The notes under the pieces were generated by a model. It saw only the letters and a list, made by a program, of their open reading frames with translations. It was not told the origin of the DNA and did not search any database. A DNA stretch of 18,663 bases, from the NCBI GenBank assembly GCA_002691085.1, contig NZGX01000074.1:6823-25485 (forward strand), given 5' to 3'. Positions 1 through 7,689 of the stretch are shown here, one piece after another. Position numbers and translations under genes: made by a program. This DNA is from Rhodospirillaceae bacterium (lineage in GTDB: Bacteria > Pseudomonadota > Alphaproteobacteria > Rhodospirillales > Rhodospirillaceae). The stretch's first letter is position 1. The number at the start of each line of letters is the position of its first letter.

Positions 1-57
1 ACAGGTGACCCATTAGTCTAAGTATATGATATTAATATAAATTCTTATAAAAAAAAA

Positions 58-74
58 TCGGCATGGTTCTTGAG
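58..74 (+). promoter_or_regulatory. possible sigma-54-like -24/-12 site upstream of amt
   Basis: The sequence reads T-CGGCATG-GTTC-TTGAG, against the sigma-54 consensus YTGGCACG-N4-TTGCW. The GG at 60-61 and the TTG at 70-72 have the right spacing. The second base of the normally invariant -12 GC is A, which weakens the case. Transcription would start about 28 bases before the amt start codon. Sigma-54/NtrC control of ammonium transporters is common in proteobacteria, so the place makes sense, but this is a by-eye match only. Confidence 0.25.
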
Positions 75-111
75 TGAATAGTTTGTGTTTCAAAATTAAA
101 CGGGGGTAGTA

Positions 112-1314
112 ATGGACGGAAGCAACGTATTTTTTGTGTTGATGGGAGCAATTCTCGTATTAGCAATGCATGCTGGTTTTGCATTTCTTGAAGTAGGTAC
201 AGTGAGAAAAAAAAATCAGGTTAATGCACTTGTTAAAATAATGTGTGATTTTGCTGGTTCAACTCTAGCTTACTTTTTTATAGGCTATATGGTTGCTTAT
301 CAAATGGGTTTCTTTGAGTCTGCTAAAATTATTAGCGGATCAGAAGGCGAGTCTTATGCACCTCAAGGATATGATCTTATTAAATTCTTTTTTCTATTAA
401 CTTTTGCAGCTGCAATTCCAGCAATCATCTCTGGGGGTATTGCGGAAAGGGCTAAGTTCTATCCTCAATTTATCGCTAGTATTATCATTGTGGCCTTTAT
501 TTATCCTTTCTTTGAGGGACTAGTTTGGAATAATAATTACGGCTTTCAGGATTTTATGGAAAGTAGTTTTGGTGCACCATTCAATGACTTTGCAGGTTCA
601 GTAGTTGTGCACGCAATGGGGGGGTGGATTGCACTTGGTGCAGTTATCCTTTTAGGTGCTAGAAGAGGGAGATATTCTTCAGGTAAATTAAATGCAATGC
701 CTCCTTCCTCAGTCCCATGGCTTGCTCTAGGAGCATGGATTCTATCAGTTGGTTGGTTTGGTTTTAATGTTATGAGTGCTCAATCCCTTGATGGGGTAAC
801 TGGATTAGTCGCAGTAAACTCTTTAATGGCTATGGTGGGTGGAATACTTGCCGCTCTCTTTGTTAGTAAAAACGATCCTGGTTTTGTACATAATGGCGCT
901 TTAGCTGGATTAGTTGCAGTCTGTGCAGGTTCTAATCTAATGCATCCGATCGGTGCATTAGTGACTGGAATTTGTGCAGGAGGAATTTTTGTTTGGTCAT
1001 TTAATAAGTGTCAGAATACTTGGAAAATAGATGATGTCCTAGGTGTATGGCCTCTTCATGGAATATGTGGAATGTTAGGTGGTATTTTCTGTGGTATCTT
1101 TGGTCAAGAGGCTCTGGGAGGAATGGGAGGAGTAAGTTTCTTATCACAATTAGTTGGATCTCTAATTGGTGTTATTTTTGCTCTAATTGGAGGTTTAGTT
1201 GTTTATGGCATTTTAAAGCATTTTGTAGGGATTAGATTAAATGAAGAAGATGAATTTAATGGTGCTGATCTATCAATCCACAGAACAACCTCTAACCCTG
1301 AGGAAGGAACATAA
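112..1314 (+). CDS. amt: Amt-family ammonium transporter
   Basis: An integral inner-membrane channel of the Amt/MEP/Rh family that takes up ammonium; 400 residues, normal for the family, with about 11 hydrophobic segments. The Amt signature around residues 159-171 (DFAGSVVVHAMGG) holds the conserved Asp159 and the first pore histidine, His167. The second pore histidine is His316 (PLHGICG). The C-terminus carries the usual acidic NEEDEFNGADLSIH-type tail. One oddity: helix I ends in AFLEVG where most AmtB proteins have FYGG, which marks a divergent Amt subgroup. The ATG is preceded by a purine-rich GGGGG at 101-106, a plausible ribosome site. No glnK/glnB (PII) gene lies downstream in the window; the next gene is convergent coxC, 40 bases away. 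Substrate preference within the Amt/Rh families cannot be read from sequence alone. Confidence 0.93.
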   Translation: MDGSNVFFVLMGAILVLAMHAGFAFLEVGTVRKKNQVNALVKIMCDFAGSTLAYFFIGYMVAYQMGFFESAKIISGSEGESYAPQGYDLIKFFFLLTFAAAIPAIISGGIAERAKFYPQFIASIIIVAFIYPFFEGLVWNNNYGFQDFMESSFGAPFNDFAGSVVVHAMGGWIALGAVILLGARRGRYSSGKLNAMPPSSVPWLALGAWILSVGWFGFNVMSAQSLDGVTGLVAVNSLMAMVGGILAALFVSKNDPGFVHNGALAGLVAVCAGSNLMHPIGALVTGICAGGIFVWSFNKCQNTWKIDDVLGVWPLHGICGMLGGIFCGIFGQEALGGMGGVSFLSQLVGSLIGVIFALIGGLVVYGILKHFVGIRLNEEDEFNGADLSIHRTTSNPEEGT

Positions 1315-1354
1315 AATTACCATTTTTGAAAAATTAAATTATTGGATTTGGATT

Positions 1355-2179
1355 TTAGAAAGTTCTTACTGGCTCCCCCAATAGCCAATAAACCCAAACA
1401 AATAAAAATAACCAAACAACATCAACAAAATGCCAGTACCAAGCTGCAGACTGAAATCCTATATGCTTAGAAGCTTTAAATTGTTGTTTCGAGGCTCTAA
1501 AGCCACAGACTATTAAAAAGGTGGTTCCAACAAAAACATGGAAACCATGGAAACCTGTCGCTAAATAAAATGTTGAAGGATAAAGTCCGTCAGTCAAACC
1601 AAAAGGTGCATGACCATACTCATATACTTGTATCCCAAGAAACAGAACTCCTAAAGCTACCGTCGCCCATATCCAATCTGCTGCAGCTTTATTTTTTCCT
1701 GCTTCAATATATAAGTGTGCTCTACTAACTGTTGCACCAGACGTCAGTAGAATTACAGTATTATAAAAAGGAAGGTGCCAAGCATCTATTACTTCTATAC
1801 CTTCTGGTGGCCACTGGGTTGTAGTGGGTGAAGCCCCCAGAGATCCCCAAAAAAAAGCCCAGAAAAAAGCAAAGAAAAACATAACCTCAGATGCAATGAA
1901 AAGTACCATACCCATTCTCAATCCAAAACTTACTTCTTCAGAATGAACATTTTGATAGACCGACTCTTTTACTACATCTATCCACCATAAAATCATTGTT
2001 AAGATTAGCAAAACAAATCCTGGAACTAATTTAAATATACCATTGATTCCAAAAAGTGGTTCGTCATGAAAAAAGAAAACTGCACCTACGGCTAGCGTTA
2101 GACCTGCCAACCCGCCCAAGGCAGGCCAAGGGCTGGGGTCGACCATATGAAAAGGGTGATTTTGTGTATCTGAACTCAT
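1355..2179 (-). CDS. coxC: cytochrome c oxidase subunit III
   Basis: Subunit III of the aa3-type oxidase, a seven-helix inner-membrane protein that stabilises subunit I; 274 residues, full length for bacteria. The family motif SEVMFFFAFFWAFF with its buried Glu is present. So are the later blocks WHLPFYNTVILLTSG, SRAHL, YEYGHAPFGLTDG, GFHGFHVFVGT and WYWHFVDVVWLFLF. The N-terminus (HPFHMVDPSPWP) resembles alphaproteobacterial CoxC. It is the last gene of the coxB-coxA-ctaG-coxC operon, 61 bases after ctaG. The 40-base gap to the convergent amt gene contains no obvious hairpin terminator. Confidence 0.97.
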   Translation of the reverse strand: MSSDTQNHPFHMVDPSPWPALGGLAGLTLAVGAVFFFHDEPLFGINGIFKLVPGFVLLILTMILWWIDVVKESVYQNVHSEEVSFGLRMGMVLFIASEVMFFFAFFWAFFWGSLGASPTTTQWPPEGIEVIDAWHLPFYNTVILLTSGATVSRAHLYIEAGKNKAAADWIWATVALGVLFLGIQVYEYGHAPFGLTDGLYPSTFYLATGFHGFHVFVGTTFLIVCGFRASKQQFKASKHIGFQSAAWYWHFVDVVWLFLFVWVYWLLGEPVRTF

Positions 2180-2240
2180 TTATATAACACCTAATATAAT
2201 TTCATTATTAAATTAAGAGATTTTTATTTTAAACCAAAAC

Positions 2241-2813
2241 TCAAATATTTTCTTCTAAATTTATCTCGGGAATACCATCCAGTGATTTAAAAAAAGTATA
2301 AGAGAGAGTTATAGTTTTAACTTCCTTAGCATATTTATCATTTATAATCTCAGGGTCAACATAGAATGTAACTGGCATAGACATGCTTTCACCGGGCCCA
2401 AGAGTTTGCTCTTGAAAGCAGAAACACTCGATTTTATTAAAATATTGCGCTGCTTTATTTGGTGTAACATTGAAAGAAGAAATACCTATTGATTTTGTGT
2501 TTGATTTATTTTTAACAATATAAGCGATAGTAAACTGTTGACCTAAATTAGCCTCTATTTCTTTTACTTCAGGCTTAAATTGCCAATATAGTTCTTTATC
2601 TACATTTGAATCAAATCTAACTTTTATTTTTTCATCAAACAATTCAGAGGATGGCAAGTTTTTACTAACCTTTGGTGTTCCTGCAAATCCTGTAATATCA
2701 CAAAAAATGTCGTATAGAGGCACAAAGCCAAAAGCTAAGATTAACATAGAAGCTGCTGTTGAAAACGCTATGCCTGCTACTTTTTTATTTGATTTCAAGT
2801 TAGAACCTTTCAT
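2241..2813 (-). CDS. ctaG: cytochrome c oxidase assembly factor CtaG/Cox11 (copper chaperone for CuB)
   Basis: A CtaG/Cox11-family protein that delivers copper to the CuB site of subunit I. It has one N-terminal membrane anchor (about residues 13-32) and a periplasmic beta-sandwich domain. The copper-binding CFCF motif is present (KIECFCFQEQ, about residues 129-138), as are the FNVTPNKAAQYFNKI block before it and the GESMSMPVTFYVDPE block after it. The length of 190 residues is typical. It lies 10 bases downstream of coxA and 61 bases upstream of coxC, so it is co-transcribed with its target. The cysteines needed for function are intact. Confidence 0.96.
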   Translation of the reverse strand: MKGSNLKSNKKVAGIAFSTAASMLILAFGFVPLYDIFCDITGFAGTPKVSKNLPSSELFDEKIKVRFDSNVDKELYWQFKPEVKEIEANLGQQFTIAYIVKNKSNTKSIGISSFNVTPNKAAQYFNKIECFCFQEQTLGPGESMSMPVTFYVDPEIINDKYAKEVKTITLSYTFFKSLDGIPEINLEENI

Positions 2814-2823
2814 ATAAATTTAA

Positions 2824-4467
2824 TTATTCCGCAGGTTGAGATGAAATATTATCTTTAGTAAAGTCAGGTGGTGTTTCAAAAGTATGGAATGGAGCAGGAG
2901 AAGGAACTTGCCATTCAAGAGTTGTAGCACCTTCGCCCCATGGATTTGCCTTGGCTTTACTTCCAAAAAAGAAAACAAAAAAAGTAACTATAAAGAAAAA
3001 AATTGTACTTCCTATTGATAAGTAAGCACCCCAAGAAGAAACCATATTCCAACCTGCATATATATCTGGGTAATCAATATAACGTCTTGGCATTCCAGCA
3101 AGGCCAAGGAAATGTTGAGGGAAAAATAAAATATTAACACCAATAAATGAGGTCCAAAAATGAATTTGACCTGCCCATTCAGGATATGAAATACCGGTCA
3201 TTTTATCAAACCAATAATAGAATGCTGCAAAAATTGCAAAAACGGCCCCCAGAGATAGAACATAGTGAAAGTGAGCCACAACATAGTATGTATCATGAAG
3301 GGCAATATCCATTCCTGCATTTGCAAGAACAACCCCTGTAACTCCACCAACCGTAAAAAGAAAAATAAATCCAACTGCCCACATCATAGGTGTTTTAAAA
3401 TCGATTGACCCTCCCCACATTGTTGCAATCCAACTAAATATTTTAATTCCTGTGGGTACTGCTATTGCCATTGTTACTGCTACAAAATAAGCTCTGTAGT
3501 TTACACCCATGCCAACTGTATACATGTGGTGAGCCCAGACCACAAAACCCACAATACCAATTGATGCCATAGCATAGGCCATTCCTAAATAACCAAACAC
3601 GGGCTTTTTTGAAAATGTAGAGACTATATGACTAACTATACCAAAGGCTGGAAGTATCATTATATATACTTCAGGGTGCCCAAAAAACCAAAAAAGATGT
3701 TGCCAAAGTATAGGGTCACCTCCACCTCTTGGATCAAAGAATGCTGTCCCAAAATTCCTGTCTGTTAGCAACATAGTTAACGCACCTGCAAGAACTGGAA
3801 TTGCAAGTAGGAGAAGAACTGCTGTTATTAGCATTGCCCAGACGAATAACGGCATTTTGTGAATAGTCATTCCTGGAGCGCGCATGTTAAGGATTGTGGT
3901 TATAAAGTTAGTAGCTCCTAGGATTGAAGATGCCCCCGCCACATGCAAAGCAAGAATTGCAAAATCAACTGACATGTCTGGCTGTCCTGCTTTACCTGAT
4001 AAAGGAGGATATAGCGTCCATCCTGTACCTGCACCTTGGCCCATAACCATAGATAAAACCATTAAAACTAATGCAGGAGGCATTAGCCAAAAAGATATAT
4101 TGTTCATTCTTGGGAAAGCCATATCTGGCGCACCAATCATCATAGGCACAAACCAGTTTCCAAAACCTCCGATAAGTGCTGGCATTACAACAAAAAATAC
4201 CATTAGAATGGCATGAGCTGTTACTGTAACGTTATAAAGCTGATTTGGATTTTCACTTAAGGTATTAAATACTTGTATTCCAGGATCGCTTAATTCCATT
4301 CTAATTAAAAGTGATAGTGCTCCACCAATAACACCAGAAATAACCGCAAAAACCAAGTACATTGTTCCAATGTCTTTATGATTTGTTGAATTAAGCCAGC
4401 GGGAAATTCCATATGGTGCGTGATGATCGTCATGAGTACTATCTCCAATTGCATCTGATGCTGACAT
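2824..4467 (-). CDS. coxA: aa3-type cytochrome c oxidase subunit I
   Basis: The catalytic subunit of the terminal oxidase: a twelve-helix inner-membrane protein carrying heme a and the heme a3-CuB centre, which reduces O2 to water and pumps protons. All metal ligands are visible. The low-spin heme ligands are His85 and His401, the heme a3 ligand is His399 (HFH), and the CuB ligands are His264, His313 and His314. The GHPEVY motif supplies the cross-linking Tyr268 and the D-channel Glu266. The D-channel entry Asp115 (GAPDM) and the K-channel Lys342 (TGIKIFSW) are present, so it is an A1-type proton-pumping enzyme. The length of 547 residues is normal. Its ribosome site (AAGGAG) overlaps the coxB stop codon, three bases away, which suggests translational coupling. 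Confidence 0.98.
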   Translation of the reverse strand: MSASDAIGDSTHDDHHAPYGISRWLNSTNHKDIGTMYLVFAVISGVIGGALSLLIRMELSDPGIQVFNTLSENPNQLYNVTVTAHAILMVFFVVMPALIGGFGNWFVPMMIGAPDMAFPRMNNISFWLMPPALVLMVLSMVMGQGAGTGWTLYPPLSGKAGQPDMSVDFAILALHVAGASSILGATNFITTILNMRAPGMTIHKMPLFVWAMLITAVLLLLAIPVLAGALTMLLTDRNFGTAFFDPRGGGDPILWQHLFWFFGHPEVYIMILPAFGIVSHIVSTFSKKPVFGYLGMAYAMASIGIVGFVVWAHHMYTVGMGVNYRAYFVAVTMAIAVPTGIKIFSWIATMWGGSIDFKTPMMWAVGFIFLFTVGGVTGVVLANAGMDIALHDTYYVVAHFHYVLSLGAVFAIFAAFYYWFDKMTGISYPEWAGQIHFWTSFIGVNILFFPQHFLGLAGMPRRYIDYPDIYAGWNMVSSWGAYLSIGSTIFFFIVTFFVFFFGSKAKANPWGEGATTLEWQVPSPAPFHTFETPPDFTKDNISSQPAE

Positions 4468-4470
4468 TTT

Positions 4471-5319
4471 TTATTTCTCCTTAGAGAGTAATGCTAATTT
4501 TGAGGGAATATCAATAATGTTCGAAGCAATCTGCTTTTGTCTCCAAATTTCAAATTCTTCTTTAGAAACTGCATGAACAACTATCGGCATAGCAGAGTGG
4601 TTAATTCCGCAAAGTTCAGAGCACTGACCATAAAATTTTCCGATTTTTGTAATATGTGTCCATGTTTCATTAATTCTTCCTGGGACAGTATCAAGCTTTA
4701 CTCCAAAAGCTGGAACAGTCCAGGCATGGAGGACATCAGTAGACGTAAAAAGTATTCTTATATCCGTATCTATAGGTAGAATAAGAGGGTTATCTACTTC
4801 AAACAGTCTATGTTGTCCTTTAGTAACATCAATTTCACTGTCTGGGATTGGTAGTGAGTCAAATTCTATTTCATCATCAGGGAATTCATATGACCAGTAC
4901 CACTGATTCCCAATTACTTTTACAGTTAGCTCAGGGTTTTCAACTTTATCCATGAAGTAGAGTATTCTGTATGAGGGAACAGCAATAATAATCAGAATTA
5001 CGATTGGAATAACAGTCCACATAACCTCAATAAAAGTATTATGTGTTGTAGTTGAAGGAACCGGGTTAGTTTTGGAATTATACCTAATAGCACACCAAAC
5101 CAGAAGACCAAGGACAATTAAACTTATTATTGTAATAATAATTAAGAGGAAATTATGAAATTCTACTAATTGTTCAGCTACAGGAGTTGCAGGGTTTTGA
5201 AGATTTAATTGCCAGGGGACAGGGAAAGAAGGTGTGTCCAATCCCTCAGCAATTGAATTGGACGAACCAATAAAATATAAAATAAAAAAGGTTAACATAC
5301 TTAATAAAGATTTCACCAT
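4471..5319 (-). CDS. coxB: cytochrome c oxidase subunit II (CuA subunit)
   Basis: Subunit II accepts electrons from cytochrome c at the binuclear CuA centre and passes them to subunit I. An N-terminal signal sequence (about residues 1-25, ending SIAEG) is followed by two membrane helices (about 53-78 and 98-118) and a periplasmic cupredoxin domain. All CuA ligands are present: His198, Cys233, Glu235, Cys237, His241 and Met244, in the CSELCGINHSAM block. The aromatic NQWYWSYEF block at 138-146 (electron entry) is also present. No C-terminal cytochrome c domain is fused. It is the first gene of the cox operon; its ATG follows a strong GAGGTGA ribosome site. Confidence 0.97.
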   Translation of the reverse strand: MVKSLLSMLTFFILYFIGSSNSIAEGLDTPSFPVPWQLNLQNPATPVAEQLVEFHNFLLIIITIISLIVLGLLVWCAIRYNSKTNPVPSTTTHNTFIEVMWTVIPIVILIIIAVPSYRILYFMDKVENPELTVKVIGNQWYWSYEFPDDEIEFDSLPIPDSEIDVTKGQHRLFEVDNPLILPIDTDIRILFTSTDVLHAWTVPAFGVKLDTVPGRINETWTHITKIGKFYGQCSELCGINHSAMPIVVHAVSKEEFEIWRQKQIASNIIDIPSKLALLSKEK

Positions 5320-5351
5320 TTCACCTCGTCTGACTTTTCTTTTATGACATG

Positions 5352-5379
5352 ATTTAAAGCTCTAAAGCTCTAGTTTCAA
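5352..5379 (-). promoter_or_regulatory. candidate coxB promoter containing a tandem 8-bp repeat
   Basis: On the minus strand TTGAAA (5379-5374) is followed, after 16 bases, by TTAAAT (5357-5352). This is a fair -35 and a weak -10. Transcription would start about 25 bases before the coxB start codon. The spacer is nearly filled by two perfect copies of AAAGCTCT (plus-strand 5356-5363 and 5364-5371), which could be a regulator site. The match was made by eye. Confidence 0.3.
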
Positions 5380-5548
5380 CTCATTTTTTCTTTTAAATCT
5401 TAATTTTTGCTTAAATGATGTTATTTATTAGCATAAAAGATTTGTAGCAGAAAATTTTTGTATGATTTTCAAATATTTCCTTAAAATAATAAATATAAAA
5501 CAATAACATGACTCCTGAGCAACCTTATGATACCTATGTATCTTATTC

Positions 5549-5554
5549 TATAAT
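5549..5554 (+). promoter_or_regulatory. candidate -10 box for the oxidase-assembly operon
   Basis: A perfect TATAAT about 27 bases upstream of the 42-codon ORF and about 205 bases upstream of the DUF420 gene. No good -35 element sits 16-18 bases before it, and such boxes arise by chance in DNA this AT-rich. Confidence 0.3.
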
Positions 5555-5580
5555 ACATAAAAAGATTTTTTTTGGGAGCC

Positions 5581-5709
5581 ATGGTGATTACCTTGAATGA
5601 AAACCCCACAAATAAGAGGAAAAGAATAATCTTTGGAGTTTGTGTTTTCTCTTTGTCATTATTTATGTATTTTAGCTTTATTTTAAAAGTGAGCCTGAAT
5701 GGCCCTTAA
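5581..5709 (+). CDS. small single-span membrane protein, possible oxidase assembly peptide
   Basis: A 42-codon ORF between coxB and the DUF420 gene. The protein has a short polar N-terminus, a basic NKRKR cluster (residues 11-15), one hydrophobic helix (about 16-36) ending FILK, and a short VSLNGP tail. This shape resembles the small single-helix proteins found in proteobacterial cox operons (CoxF / 'cytochrome oxidase small assembly protein' type): a basic start, one helix and a tail of the FIVK type. A GGGAG lies just before the ATG with short spacing; a TTG at 5593 is an alternative start. The next gene begins 49 bases later on the same strand. The positive-inside charge pattern and position support it. 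The family assignment is inference. Confidence 0.55.
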   Translation: MVITLNENPTNKRKRIIFGVCVFSLSLFMYFSFILKVSLNGP

Positions 5710-5758
5710 TGCATATGGTTAATATAGGAACTTTTTAGCTTAAGTGATTTAGTCAAAT

Positions 5759-6190
5759 ATGTTAACAATTGAAGACCTTCCTCATCTGAACGCTATACTC
5801 AATACTATTACTTTTTTACTACTAGTAATTGGTTTTACTTTGATTAAACTAGGTTATAAGAATTTTCATCGTATAGTCATGTTATGTGCAATCACCGTTT
5901 CAGCTATTTTCCTTGTTTCCTACCTGATATACCATTTTACTTCTCCAGTCTTTGTTTTCCCTGGTACAGGCTGGACCATTCCAGCATATTATTTACTTTT
6001 GGTGTCTCATGTTATACTTGCAATGATAGTAACTCCAATGGTTGTAGTAGTTGCTTGGTTTGCATTAAAAGGGGTATTTGAGAAACACAAAAAATTTGCA
6101 AGGTGGGTTTGGCCTATGTGGCTTTATGTTACTGGCTCAGGTGTTGCTGTGTATATAATTTTATATCATATTTACCCAACAAATTTTTAA
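5759..6190 (+). CDS. DUF420 family membrane protein, probable oxidase assembly factor (CtaM-like)
   Basis: A 143-residue protein with four predicted membrane helices and the DUF420 landmarks. These are LPHLNAILN near the N-terminus, HRIVMLCA and FLVSYLIYHF in helix 2, YYLLLVSHVILA in helix 3, and HKKFARWVWPMWLYVTGSGVAVYIILY at the end. The conserved histidines (at about 9, 37, 59, 84 and 110) could bind heme or copper. The Staphylococcus aureus member, CtaM, is needed for aa3-oxidase activity, and the family generally sits beside cox/ctaB genes, as here. The ATG has no strong ribosome site. It belongs to the same-strand run with the oxidase subunit I homologue and ctaB. Confidence 0.85.
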   Translation: MLTIEDLPHLNAILNTITFLLLVIGFTLIKLGYKNFHRIVMLCAITVSAIFLVSYLIYHFTSPVFVFPGTGWTIPAYYLLLVSHVILAMIVTPMVVVVAWFALKGVFEKHKKFARWVWPMWLYVTGSGVAVYIILYHIYPTNF

Positions 6191-6224
6191 TAAGTTTTAG
6201 TGTTATCAGTTAGAAAGTTTTGCA

Positions 6225-7652
6225 GTGTCAAATAATCAGGATTATTACCTTGAGGTTAAAGGAACGGCAATTGATGGGAACTACGCAGATAGTCTCCCAT
6301 CTCATTTATACTCTGAATTAAAAGGTTGGGTGGGCTTATCTCTGCTCTCTTTGGCAATTGCGGGATTTATGGCTCTTTTTATTGCCTTTTTACGAGTTCC
6401 TTTTGCGCAGAATATTTTAAACTTTGATACTCAAGGTATATTTGAAAAAGGTCTGATAACTCACGTAACTTTTGCGTTCGTAATATGGTATTTTAGTATT
6501 CATGGTGCACTAACAATATTAGTCTCCGGAAAGAATGAAGCTTCAGGGAAAATGAGTTCATTCTTTGGTTTTGTTGCACTTTTTTTTGCCTATGCCAGTA
6601 TACCATTACTGTTAATACCTAATTTCCTTAACATTGGTCTGCCATCTCCTAACAATTATATACCTATTGTTATCCATCCATTTTTCTTCGCAGGCTTATC
6701 TTGTTTAACAATTGCATTGTCAATTATCATTTTAAGATTATTTTTTAATGTCTTTTTTGATACAAATACTGAAAGTGCGAAATTTGGTATAGTTTCATCT
6801 GGAGTGATTTTTTTTATCTCCCTAGTATGTTTATCAATTGCATTTTTGTCATTAGACCCAGTTCAAAATACCTTTGAAAAGTCAGAGCAGGTATTCTGGG
6901 GCATGGGGCATGTAACTCAATTCTCAAATATATTACTCATGTTTGTTGCTATTCAAATGATATCAAGAATGAATTTTGGAGTTAGTCCCTTATCAGAAAG
7001 AAATTTTAAAATTTTATCTTGTTTTATGGTTGCAGGGGCTTCAATAGGTCCCATGATTTATTTTACCTCTTCATTTGATTCTTCTGAACAAATATCAGCT
7101 TTCACAAATCTATATTGGTACGTTTTGCCACTACCTATAGTCTGGTTTGTTACTAGTACAATTTTTTTACTATTGAAAAATGTTTCTCCGTTGAGATTTA
7201 TGACACCTGAGATAATTTGTTTATGGATTACAATTTTATTATTTTCCCTAGGTGGTTTTATAGGTTTTTTTGGAGGTTTCTCAGATACTAGAACTCCCGC
7301 ACATTATCATGCAATGTTAGTAGCAGTCACTCTTGTTTTTATGAGTTTAAATTTTGGTCTTTTTTTTCCATTGTTAAGGGCGCAAATGCCTAATTCTATA
7401 TGGAGAATAATTACTTATATCTTTCTTGGTGCTGGGCAAATCCTTCATTCTTTTGGTCTTTACTGGGCTGGTTTGTATGGTATACCTCGAAAAGTATCAG
7501 TGGGCATGCAAATTTTTGATAATCCCAATGAGATTCTATCTTTAAGCTTTATGGGATTTGGTGGGCTTATGGCAGTTGTTGGGGGTGCTTTATTTACTAT
7601 TATGTCTTTGTACTGTTTCTTTAAGATTCCAAAGGGTGTTGGAGAAACTTAA
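6225..7652 (+). CDS. divergent heme-copper oxidase subunit I homologue lacking CuB ligands
   Basis: A 475-residue, roughly twelve-helix membrane protein of the heme-copper oxidase subunit I superfamily. It is clearly different from the standard coxA at 2824-4467. Retained: a helix II histidine (His80, low-spin heme position), two histidines in helix X (His360 and His362, AHYHAM, the heme-ligand pair) and one helix VI histidine (His229, GHVTQF, at the GHPEVY position). The C-terminal GLYGIPRK also matches the GLAGMPRR block of coxA. Lost: the adjacent histidine pair that completes CuB (the region around 276-284 reads PMIYFTSSF), the cross-linking tyrosine (Phe) and the K-channel lysine. It therefore should not reduce O2 in the usual way. 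It lies between DUF420 and ctaB, which suggests a heme-handling or assembly role. GTG start, weak ribosome site. Confidence 0.8.
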   Translation: MSNNQDYYLEVKGTAIDGNYADSLPSHLYSELKGWVGLSLLSLAIAGFMALFIAFLRVPFAQNILNFDTQGIFEKGLITHVTFAFVIWYFSIHGALTILVSGKNEASGKMSSFFGFVALFFAYASIPLLLIPNFLNIGLPSPNNYIPIVIHPFFFAGLSCLTIALSIIILRLFFNVFFDTNTESAKFGIVSSGVIFFISLVCLSIAFLSLDPVQNTFEKSEQVFWGMGHVTQFSNILLMFVAIQMISRMNFGVSPLSERNFKILSCFMVAGASIGPMIYFTSSFDSSEQISAFTNLYWYVLPLPIVWFVTSTIFLLLKNVSPLRFMTPEIICLWITILLFSLGGFIGFFGGFSDTRTPAHYHAMLVAVTLVFMSLNFGLFFPLLRAQMPNSIWRIITYIFLGAGQILHSFGLYWAGLYGIPRKVSVGMQIFDNPNEILSLSFMGFGGLMAVVGGALFTIMSLYCFFKIPKGVGET

Positions 7653-7689
7653 GATATATTTTTTAGTGGTTTTATGAGGGTAAATCATT

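Larger units (their letters stand above)
5320..5580. other. divergent intergenic control region between coxB and the oxidase-assembly genes
   Basis: A very AT-rich 261-base gap between two divergently transcribed units. It contains the candidate coxB promoter with an 8-bp tandem repeat, a TATAAT box at 5549-5554 facing right without a convincing -35 element, and a small inverted repeat GATAC-CTAT-GTATC at 5529-5542 just upstream of that box. No RNA gene or convincing coding sequence was found in it. Confidence 0.5.

Noticed and set aside
1315..1354. Shared terminator between amt and coxC
   Set aside because: No stable inverted repeat is visible in the 40-base gap, only A/T runs.
3884..4216. 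A 110-codon plus-strand ORF opposite coxA
   Set aside because: It is antisense to a fully conserved stretch of coxA and its translation has no recognisable domain; other overlapping ORFs inside coxA, coxB, CFA, FAD and sigma genes were dismissed the same way.
5529..5542. Inverted repeat GATAC-CTAT-GTATC as a terminator or operator
   Set aside because: Five-base arms in very AT-rich DNA are expected by chance, and there is no T-run after it.
5508..5600. A 30-codon ORF beginning MTPEQ upstream of and overlapping the 42-codon ORF
   Set aside because: It has no ribosome site and no hydrophobic helix, and it spans the candidate -10 box. The overlapping frame at 5581 makes a far more credible protein.
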